Shown: piece after piece, positions 32,953-39,799 of the stretch
How positions within the stretch are numbered: the first letter of the stretch is position 1
Layout of the letters: the number at the start of each line of letters is the position of its first letter
NCBI GenBank assembly: GCA_900544875.1
Contig: UQWS01000006.1
Location: 37,083-101,082 of the forward strand
DNA length: 64,000 nt
Reading direction: 5' to 3'
Source of the DNA: an uncultured Collinsella sp.
Lineage (GTDB): Bacteria; Actinomycetota; Coriobacteriia; Coriobacteriales; Coriobacteriaceae
The notes under the pieces: model-generated
Told to the model about the DNA's origin: nothing
Databases searched by the model: none
The model's input: only the letters and a program-made list of their open reading frames with translations
Program-made: the position numbers and the translations under genes

Positions 32953-35783
32953 TGGCTGCCAAACTCATCGATCTTTCCTTTACGCTCAACGGCCGTAAGG
33001 TCAAGGTTCAGATTGCCCCCGATACCATGCTCTTTGCGCTGCTGCGCGAGCAGGGCTGCGCGTCGGTGCGCTGCGCCTGCGAGACTACCAACTGCGGCCT
33101 GTGCACGGTGTGGCTCGACGGCGACCCGGTGCTGAGCTGCTCGGTTCCCGCCGCTCGCGTCGAGGGCCATACCATTACCACGCTCGAGGGCCTCAAGGCC
33201 GAGTCCGAGGCGCTCGCCCGTGCGATGGCTGCCGAAGGCGCCGAGCAGTGCGGTTTTTGCGCCCCCGGCCTCATCATGAACGTGCTGGCGCTTGCCCGCG
33301 CCGCCAAGGAGGACCCGAGCCTCGTCGCCACGCGCGAGGAACTCTCGCGCCAGCTCGCCGGCAACCTCTGCCGTTGCAGCGGTTACGAGAGCCAGCTGCG
33401 CGCCATCGTGCGCTTCCTCAATGAGTCTGGCGTGCAGGTTGGCTTTGAGATGCCCGAGCTGCCCGTCAACGAGACGAGCTCCGACGGTGTCGCGTACAAG
33501 CAGATCACCAAGAAGCAGCCCAAGAAGGACTCGAAGGCCCTGCTCGAGGGTCGTCCCGTCTACACCGGCGATATGGTGCCCGCCGGTGCGCTCATTGTCA
33601 AACTCAAGCGCAGCCCGTATGCCCGCGCCAAGATCCGCTCCATCGATACGTCGCGCGCCCTGAAGGTGCCCGGCGTCGTGGGTGTCTACACCTACGAGGA
33701 CGTGCCCCAGCGGCGCTTTACCATTGCCGGCCAGAGCTATCCGCAGCCGAGTCCCTACGACCGCCTGATTCTCGAGAACCTCGTCCGTTACCAAAACGAG
33801 GAGGTGGCGATCGTCGCCGCCGAGACTGAGGAGGCCGCCGACAAGGCGCTCAAGCTCATCAAGGTCGACTACGAGGTTCTCGAGCCCCTGCTCGACTTTA
33901 CCCAGGCGCTCGATAACGACATCGTGGTCCACCCCGAGGGCGACGTAACCTTTATGTTCCCGCAGGGCGGCGACGTTGCTCGTAACCTGGTGTGCAGCGG
34001 TACCAGCGATTTTGGCGACTTGGACGAGGCCTTCGCCCAGAGCGACATCGTCTTTGAGCGCACCTACACCAGCCAGGCCACGCAGACCGCGCCCATGGAG
34101 ACCTTCCGAGCCTTCGCGACGACCGACGCGTTTGGGCGCATCTCGGTGACCACCTCCACGCAGGTGCCCTTCCATGTGCGCCGCATGGTCGCGCAGTCGC
34201 TCGACATTCCGCAGTCGCAGGTGCAGGTCATTAAACCGCGCATCGGCGGCGGCTTTGGCTCCAAGCAGACGGGTTGCTGCGAGATCTTCGTGGCGTTCGT
34301 GACCCAGCAGACCGGCCGTCCGAGCTACTGCTGCTACACCCGCGAGGAGACCATCACCGCCGGCAACTCGCGCCACCAGATGCAGATGACCGTTAAGCTG
34401 GGCGCTATGAACGACGGCACCATCACGGCCATCGATCTGCACACGCTGTCCAACGCCGGCGCGTACGGCGAGCACGCCACCACGACGATTGGCCTTTCGG
34501 GCCACAAGAGCCTGCCCATCTACAACCACGTGAAGGCGAGCCGCTTTAGCTGGGACGCCGTCTACACCAACACCAACCGCGGCGGCGCTTATCGCGGCTA
34601 CGGTGCCACCCAGGGCCAGTTTGCCGTGGAGAGCGCTGTCAACGAACTCGCCGACATGCTGCACATGGACCCCGCCGACCTGCGCCTTAAGAACATCGTG
34701 CACGAGGGCGAGATCATGCCGCAGTACTACAACGAGAAGCTCAACGCCTGCGCGCTCGACCGCTGCCTGCTGCGCGCGATGGACATGATCGGCTGGCGCG
34801 ACAAGCCGCTGGCCGTGGACCTGGGCGACCGCGTGCGCGCCCTGGGCTGCGCGCTTACCATGCAGGGCTCGGGCATCTCCAACGTGGATATCGCCGGCAT
34901 CGACATGCGCCTGGAAGAGGACGGCTTCATTACCATTGGCACCGGCGCCACCGATAACGGCATGGGCGTCGACACGATCCTGGCGCAGATTGCCGCCGAG
35001 GAGCTGGGCGTGGAGAGTTCAATGGTCGTGGTACGCGGCGTGGACACCGACGTGTCGCCGTTCGATGCCGGCTCGTACGCGAGCTCGGGTACGTACGTGA
35101 CGGGCCTTGCCGCCAAGAACGCCGCGACCGAGCTGCGTGAGAAGATCTGCGCCAAGGCCGCCCAGATGTGGGACGTGGACGCCGCCGACGTGGTCTTTGA
35201 TGGCCAGTACGTGCGCCTGTCCGACGAGCGTGCCGCGCGTGAGCAGAACCGCTACCTCACGCTGCGCGACTTTGCCAACCTGTGCGTCAAGAACATCGCA
35301 GGCGGCGACGCGCTCACCTCGCATGCCTCTGCCTGCCTGCCCGTTTCGCCCCCGCCGTTTATGGCCGGCATTGCCGAGGTCGAGGTCGACAAGGCCACCG
35401 GCAAGGTGACTGTGGTGGACTACGCGGCGGCTGTGGACTGCGGCACCGTGATCAACGAGGCGCTCGCGCGCGTCCAAGCCGAGGGCGGCATTGCCCAGGG
35501 TATTGGCCACGCGCTCTACGAGATCGTCGAGCACGACGACCGCGGTCGCCTGCGCACCGGCAACTTTATGAGCTACAAGCTGCCCACGCGCCTGGATATC
35601 GGCAGCATTCGCGTGGCCTTTGAGCCGAGCTACGAGCCGACGGGCCCGTTTGGTGCCAAGTCGATCGGCGAGGTCGTCATCAACACGCCGCTCGCCGCCG
35701 TGGCCTCGGCCGTGGCACACGCCACCGGCCATCAGGTACGCTCGCTGCCCATCACGCCCGAGAAGGCCCTGCTGGGGGAGTAG
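32952..35783 (+). CDS. molybdenum hydroxylase, fused 2Fe-2S and molybdopterin subunits (xanthine dehydrogenase-like)
   Basis: The protein has 943 residues. Residues 1-160 carry two 2Fe-2S clusters: CACETTNCGLCTVW with a later Cys, then CGFCAPGLIM and LCRCSGYE. From about residue 195 is the molybdenum-binding part: RIGGGFGSKQTGCCE near residue 430, RGGAYRGYGATQGQFAVE near 545, and GPFGAKSIGE near 900, whose Glu is the catalytic base of the xanthine oxidase family. The fusion of small and large subunits with a separate FAD protein is typical of selenium-dependent hydroxylases and of many coriobacterial and clostridial enzymes. The true substrate (a purine or another heterocycle) cannot be told. 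The selD/yedF/DUF3343/desulfurase set nearby fits labile-selenium maturation. Confidence 0.85.
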   Translation: MAAKLIDLSFTLNGRKVKVQIAPDTMLFALLREQGCASVRCACETTNCGLCTVWLDGDPVLSCSVPAARVEGHTITTLEGLKAESEALARAMAAEGAEQCGFCAPGLIMNVLALARAAKEDPSLVATREELSRQLAGNLCRCSGYESQLRAIVRFLNESGVQVGFEMPELPVNETSSDGVAYKQITKKQPKKDSKALLEGRPVYTGDMVPAGALIVKLKRSPYARAKIRSIDTSRALKVPGVVGVYTYEDVPQRRFTIAGQSYPQPSPYDRLILENLVRYQNEEVAIVAAETEEAADKALKLIKVDYEVLEPLLDFTQALDNDIVVHPEGDVTFMFPQGGDVARNLVCSGTSDFGDLDEAFAQSDIVFERTYTSQATQTAPMETFRAFATTDAFGRISVTTSTQVPFHVRRMVAQSLDIPQSQVQVIKPRIGGGFGSKQTGCCEIFVAFVTQQTGRPSYCCYTREETITAGNSRHQMQMTVKLGAMNDGTITAIDLHTLSNAGAYGEHATTTIGLSGHKSLPIYNHVKASRFSWDAVYTNTNRGGAYRGYGATQGQFAVESAVNELADMLHMDPADLRLKNIVHEGEIMPQYYNEKLNACALDRCLLRAMDMIGWRDKPLAVDLGDRVRALGCALTMQGSGISNVDIAGIDMRLEEDGFITIGTGATDNGMGVDTILAQIAAEELGVESSMVVVRGVDTDVSPFDAGSYASSGTYVTGLAAKNAATELREKICAKAAQMWDVDAADVVFDGQYVRLSDERAAREQNRYLTLRDFANLCVKNIAGGDALTSHASACLPVSPPPFMAGIAEVEVDKATGKVTVVDYAAAVDCGTVINEALARVQAEGGIAQGIGHALYEIVEHDDRGRLRTGNFMSYKLPTRLDIGSIRVAFEPSYEPTGPFGAKSIGEVVINTPLAAVASAVAHATGHQVRSLPITPEKALLGE

Positions 35784-35812
35784 CGGGTCGGCGAACAAGT
35801 CGTAATGGGCGG

Positions 35813-35836
35813 GGCGGGGCAACTCGCCCCGCCTTT
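35813..35836 (+). terminator. terminator-like hairpin after the molybdenum hydroxylase
   Basis: GGCGGGGC (35813-35820) and GCCCCGCC (35826-35833) form a perfect 8-bp GC stem with loop AACTC, followed by TTTCGC. Confidence 0.7.
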
Positions 35837-35923
35837 CGCACTCGTGGTGAGGTCGTGAGCCTGTAAAACGTGTGCGTGCGCTTGTCGTTCGTATCTGCTA
35901 TCATTCCTAGTCTGTGCGCTCAT

Positions 35924-36007
35924 GCGGGCGTGGCGGAATTGGTAGACGCGCCAGATTTAGGTTCTGGTGGGATTCCCGTGAAGGTTCGAGTCCTTTCGCC
36001 CGCACCA
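35924..36007 (+). tRNA. tRNA-Leu (anticodon TAG)
   Basis: An 84-nt tRNA with GCGGGCG/CGCCCGC acceptor stem, anticodon stem CCAGA/TCTGG around TTTAGGT (TAG), a short variable arm of the class II type, T-arm GGTTCGAGTCC and encoded CCA. Confidence 0.95.
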
Positions 36008-36098
36008 ACGCATCTGCGTCGGCTTCGGCCGTCGCGACTCTTTGTTGCATATAGGTACCAGCACCTCAGATAAGCTGGGCAGTATGAGGAGGAACGTG

Positions 36099-37397
36099 TT
36101 GAACATCACCGCTTCTGACGTCAAGGACGCCAAGCTCACCGCTACGGTCACCATCCCGGCCGCCGACGTCGACGCCGCGATCAAGAAGGCCTACAAGGAC
36201 ACCGCCAAGAAGTACCGCTTCCCGGGCTTCCGCGCCGGTAAGGCCCCCCGTCCGGTCATCGACTCTGCTCTTGGCGCCGAGGCAACCCTCGCTCAGGCCA
36301 CCAACGACCTGATCGCCGCCAACGAGCCCGCCGTCCTCAACGAGCTGGACATCGTCCCCACCAAGAGCGGTGACTACAAGGAGCTCGACCTCGCCAAGGA
36401 TCACGAGGACTACACCTACACCGTCGAGTTCTCCCTGCGTCCTGCCGCCGAGCTCTCCTCCTTCGACGCCGTCGAGATCGAGATGCCCCCTGCGGAGGTC
36501 ACCGAGTCCGAGATCAACAACCAGGTCGAGATGCTCCTCAACTACCGTGCCACCTTCGAGGACGTCGAGGGTCGCGCCGTCGAGGCCGAGGACTACGTCA
36601 CCGTCGACCTCAAGGCTGTCGAGAACGCCGACAACTTCGCCGCCGAGGGCCGCATGCTCATCGCCGGTAGCGACAGCAACCCCAAGGAGTTCAACGAGGC
36701 CCTGATCGGCGCTAACGTTGACGACGTCAAGACCGTCACCTGGACCGACGAGGTCGAGGAGGGCGAGGAGGCCGAGACCCACACCGTCGAGGTCACCGTC
36801 AAGGGCATCAAGGTCCGCAACACCCCCGAGCTCACCGACGAGCTCGTCAAGTCCGACTTTGGCTTCGACAGCATCGACGCTATGCGCGACGCCATCAAGA
36901 TCGAGATCGAGCAGGACAAGGCTTCCCGCCTCCCGGCCGAGAAGGAGAACCGTTGCGTCTCCGCTCTCGCCGAGCGCCTGCAGCTCGAGGAGATGGACGC
37001 CGACTACGAGCAGTCCGTCTTTGAGGAGCTTGGCCAGAACTTCCTGTCCAACCTCGCTGCCCGCGGCATGACGCTGGACACCTGGCTGCCCGCTTCCGGC
37101 CTGACCATGGAGCAGTTCATCGGCGACCTGCACAAGCAGGCCAACGACGTTGCCCGTGAGTCCCTGGCTCTCGACGCCCTCGCCCGCGAGCTCAAGATCG
37201 AGGTCACCGAGGACGACATCAACGCCGAGTTCGAGAAGGCCGGCGTCAAGGACGTCGAGGCTTCCAAGGCCGAGTTCATCGCCGATGGCCGCATGCCTGC
37301 CGTCCGCGAGTCCATCCGTCGCTCCAAGGCCGTCGATCACCTGGTCGAGAACGCCAAGGTGACCGAGGTCGACGAGACCGCCAAGGACGCCGAGTAA
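36099..37397 (+). CDS. tig: trigger factor, ribosome-associated chaperone and peptidyl-prolyl isomerase
   Basis: The protein has about 432 residues. The ribosome-docking loop FPGFRAGKAPRPVID (residues about 37-52) is the family signature. A PPIase/FKBP-like middle domain (YVTVDLKAVENAD onward) and a C-terminal helical arm rich in Glu/Lys follow. The start is unusual: AGGAGG (36087-36092) points to TTG 36099 at 6-nt spacing, giving MNITASDV as in other trigger factors. GTG 36096 and ATG 36084 (which lies before the AGGAGG) are in-frame alternatives. It is followed by a terminator, then clpP and clpX, the common tig-clpP-clpX order. Confidence 0.93.
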   Translation: MNITASDVKDAKLTATVTIPAADVDAAIKKAYKDTAKKYRFPGFRAGKAPRPVIDSALGAEATLAQATNDLIAANEPAVLNELDIVPTKSGDYKELDLAKDHEDYTYTVEFSLRPAAELSSFDAVEIEMPPAEVTESEINNQVEMLLNYRATFEDVEGRAVEAEDYVTVDLKAVENADNFAAEGRMLIAGSDSNPKEFNEALIGANVDDVKTVTWTDEVEEGEEAETHTVEVTVKGIKVRNTPELTDELVKSDFGFDSIDAMRDAIKIEIEQDKASRLPAEKENRCVSALAERLQLEEMDADYEQSVFEELGQNFLSNLAARGMTLDTWLPASGLTMEQFIGDLHKQANDVARESLALDALARELKIEVTEDDINAEFEKAGVKDVEASKAEFIADGRMPAVRESIRRSKAVDHLVENAKVTEVDETAKDAE

Positions 37398-37473
37398 TTC
37401 TCGCCACCTTTTCCGCGAGCGCATGGATGCGCCCGTGATGGGGTAAAGTTATAAGCCGGTTATCCGGTTGCTT

Positions 37474-37520
37474 CGTACGGTGCCAGCCAATGCATAGCAT
37501 GCGGGCACCGTACGTTTGTC
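37474..37520 (+). terminator. Rho-independent terminator between tig and clpP
   Basis: CGTACGGTGCC (37474-37484) pairs perfectly with GGCACCGTACG (37504-37514), followed by TTTGTC. The 19-nt loop contains a second small palindrome. It would separate tig from clpPX transcription, at least in part. Confidence 0.75.
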
Positions 37521-37559
37521 TAGAACCACTATTGGTCCGTAAGAGAAATGGAGATGCGT

Positions 37560-38180
37560 ATGATCGCTAAGTTCGATTCCGCCCTCGTGCCATACGTTAT
37601 CGAGCAGACGCCGCGCGGCGAGCGCAGCTACGATATCTATTCGCGCCTGCTCAACGACCGCATCATCTTCTTGGGCGAGGAGATCAACTCCGTCAGCGCC
37701 AACCTGGTCGTTGCCCAGCTGCTGCATCTTGAGAGCCAGGATGCCGAGAAGGATATCTCGCTCTACATCAATTCGCCCGGCGGCGAGGTCTACTCCGGTC
37801 TGGCGATTCTGGACACCATGAACTTCATTAAGCCGCAGGTCTCCACCATCTGCGTGGGCATGGCCGCGTCCATGGCCGCCGTGCTGCTTTCGGCCGGCGC
37901 CAAGGGCAAGCGCTTCTGCCTGCCGCACTCCAAGGTCATGATTCACCAGCCCAGCGGCGGTGCCCAGGGTCAGCAGACCGAGATCGAGATCGTGGCCGAG
38001 GAGATCAAGAAGACCCGTCGCGAGCTCAACCAGATCCTGTCCGACGCCTCGGGCCAGCCCATCGAGAAGGTCCAGGCCGATACCGAGCGCGACAACTACC
38101 TGACCGCTGCCGAGGCCCTCGACTACGGCCTGATCGACCGTATCGTCACCTCGCGCGACCTTGCCGCGAAGGACGCCTAG
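37560..38180 (+). CDS. clpP: ATP-dependent Clp protease proteolytic subunit
   Basis: The protein has about 206 residues and is a serine peptidase forming the tetradecameric ClpP barrel. ISLYINSPGGEVYSGLAI, the active Ser in CVGMAASMAAVLLSAG (near residue 101), and the active His in PHSKVMIHQPSGG (near 126) are intact; the acidic member is in the ERDNYLTAAEALDYGLID segment. Start choice: ATG 37560 has TGGAG 6 nt upstream; ATG 37548 and 37554 are in frame. One base separates its stop from the clpX start. Confidence 0.95.
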   Translation: MIAKFDSALVPYVIEQTPRGERSYDIYSRLLNDRIIFLGEEINSVSANLVVAQLLHLESQDAEKDISLYINSPGGEVYSGLAILDTMNFIKPQVSTICVGMAASMAAVLLSAGAKGKRFCLPHSKVMIHQPSGGAQGQQTEIEIVAEEIKKTRRELNQILSDASGQPIEKVQADTERDNYLTAAEALDYGLIDRIVTSRDLAAKDA

Positions 38181-38181
38181 G

Positions 38182-39588
38182 ATGGCCGGTAACATGCAGG
38201 ATAACTTTGACGAGAACGGCAACCCCATCCGCTGCTCCTTCTGCGGAAAAGAGCAGGGCCAGGTCCGTCGTCTCGTAAAGGGCCCGACCAACATCTTTAT
38301 CTGCGACGAGTGCGTCGCCGCCTGCTCCGAGATCCTTGAGGAGTCGCTGGCTTCGGACTTTATGGACGCTGCCCGCAACGGCAAGCTGCCGGGCTTCCTC
38401 AACGACCACGGCCAGGCTGCATCCCAGCCCGCCGCGGACCCCGAGACCGAGGGTTTTGAGCTCGAGGACGATCGCCAGGTCATCACGCACGTGCCGACGC
38501 CGCACGAGATCTATGACGAGCTTTCGGCCTATGTTATGGGTCAGGAGGACGCCAAGCGCGCCATGTCGGTGGCCGTGTACAACCACTATCGCCGCGTGAT
38601 TGAGGGCGGCGCTGCGGTGTCTGCCTTTGATGACGACATGGGCTCGCAGTTCGATGACGATATGGACGAGGTAGAGCTCGCCAAGTCCAACATCCTGCTG
38701 CTCGGTCCCACCGGTACCGGTAAGACCCTGCTGGCCCAGACGCTCGCGCGCATTCTTGAGGTGCCGTTTGCTATCGCCGATGCCACCGCGCTCACCGAGG
38801 CCGGCTATGTGGGCGAGGACGTGGAGAACATCCTACTCAAGCTCATTAATGCTGCCGATGGCGACATTGAGCGCGCACAGGTTGGCATCATCTACGTTGA
38901 CGAGATCGACAAGATTGCCCGCAAGGCTGAGAACCTCTCCATTACCCGCGATGTTTCGGGCGAGGGTGTTCAGCAGGCGCTGCTTAAGATTCTTGAGGGC
39001 ACGGTGGCCAGCGTTCCGCCCACCGGCGGCCGCAAGCATCCCCAGCAGGAGCTGCTGCAGATCGACACGACCAACATCCTGTTCATCTGCGGCGGTGCCT
39101 TTGTGGGTCTGGACAAGATCATCGCCGACCGCGTGGGCAACAAGGGCGTTGGCTTTAACTCCGAGATCGCCGGCCCCACCTCGGTCGACGAGAACGACCT
39201 GCTGCGCCAGGTGCTCCCGCAGGATCTTAATGCCTTTGGCATGATTCCCGAGTTCGTGGGCCGTACGCCCGTCGTCACCCAGACGCAGGCGCTCGACGAG
39301 GACGATCTGGTGTCGATCCTGACCGAGCCCAAGAACGCCGTGGTGCGTCAGTACCGCAAGATGTTCCAGCTCGAGGACGTCGAGCTTGAGTTTGAGGACG
39401 CGGCCCTGCACGAGATCGCCCGCATGGCGCTTGCTCGCAAGACCGGCGCCCGCGGCCTGCGCGCCATCTGCGAAGACGTGCTTCAGCAGACGATGTTCGA
39501 CCTTCCCAGCGAGGAGGGCGTCGCTAAGGTCGTCGTAACCGAAGCGGCGGTTAAGGGCGAAGAACAGCCCCAACGCATCTACGGGTAA
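38182..39588 (+). CDS. clpX: ATP-dependent Clp protease ATP-binding subunit ClpX
   Basis: The protein has 468 residues. The N-terminal zinc-binding domain is CSFCGKEQGQVRRLVKGP with a second CDEC pair. The AAA+ core shows Walker A GPTGTGKTLLAQTLA (near residue 175), Walker B IIYVDEIDKI, and the GYVGEDVENILLKLI pore-proximal region. A linker of about 40 residues rich in Ala/Pro/Glu after the zinc domain (residues ~70-95) is longer than usual. It unfolds substrates for ClpP. It directly follows clpP and ends at a strong terminator. Confidence 0.96.
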   Translation: MAGNMQDNFDENGNPIRCSFCGKEQGQVRRLVKGPTNIFICDECVAACSEILEESLASDFMDAARNGKLPGFLNDHGQAASQPAADPETEGFELEDDRQVITHVPTPHEIYDELSAYVMGQEDAKRAMSVAVYNHYRRVIEGGAAVSAFDDDMGSQFDDDMDEVELAKSNILLLGPTGTGKTLLAQTLARILEVPFAIADATALTEAGYVGEDVENILLKLINAADGDIERAQVGIIYVDEIDKIARKAENLSITRDVSGEGVQQALLKILEGTVASVPPTGGRKHPQQELLQIDTTNILFICGGAFVGLDKIIADRVGNKGVGFNSEIAGPTSVDENDLLRQVLPQDLNAFGMIPEFVGRTPVVTQTQALDEDDLVSILTEPKNAVVRQYRKMFQLEDVELEFEDAALHEIARMALARKTGARGLRAICEDVLQQTMFDLPSEEGVAKVVVTEAAVKGEEQPQRIYG

Positions 39589-39610
39589 ACCAGCCAAAAA
39601 CGTGCTTGCA

Positions 39611-39650
39611 AATAGCCTCCGACCATCCGCGGTCGGAGGCTATTTTATAT
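39611..39650 (+). terminator. Rho-independent terminator after clpX
   Basis: AATAGCCTCCGACC (39611-39624) and GGTCGGAGGCTATT (39631-39644) form a perfect 14-bp stem with a 6-nt loop, followed by TTATAT. The A-rich left side could make it work in both directions. Confidence 0.9.
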
Positions 39651-39739
39651 ATACGCAATAACCCCAACTACCTGTGTTATTCTGTGTGTTTGTTTAAGCC
39701 TCAGCGAAGTCATATCAGACTGAAGTAATCGATACCTAA

Positions 39740-39779
39740 GGGGAGGAATGCAGACCCTAGCGGGCCTACATTCCTCCCC
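39740..39779 (+). promoter_or_regulatory. hairpin in the valS leader
   Basis: GGGGAGGAATG (39740-39750) pairs perfectly with CATTCCTCCCC (39769-39779) around an 18-nt loop, 20 bp before valS. The left arm contains an SD-like GGAGG. No T run and no recognisable T-box sequence follow, so this could be an attenuating or translation-modulating leader of unknown type. The rest of 39651-39799 is AT-rich, with probable promoter sequence. Confidence 0.5.
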
Positions 39780-39799
39780 GGCGGGACAGGGAGAGATAT

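Noticed and set aside
39651..39799. T-box leader for valS
   Set aside because: No T-box bulge sequence or specifier loop could be found; only a single strong hairpin is present.
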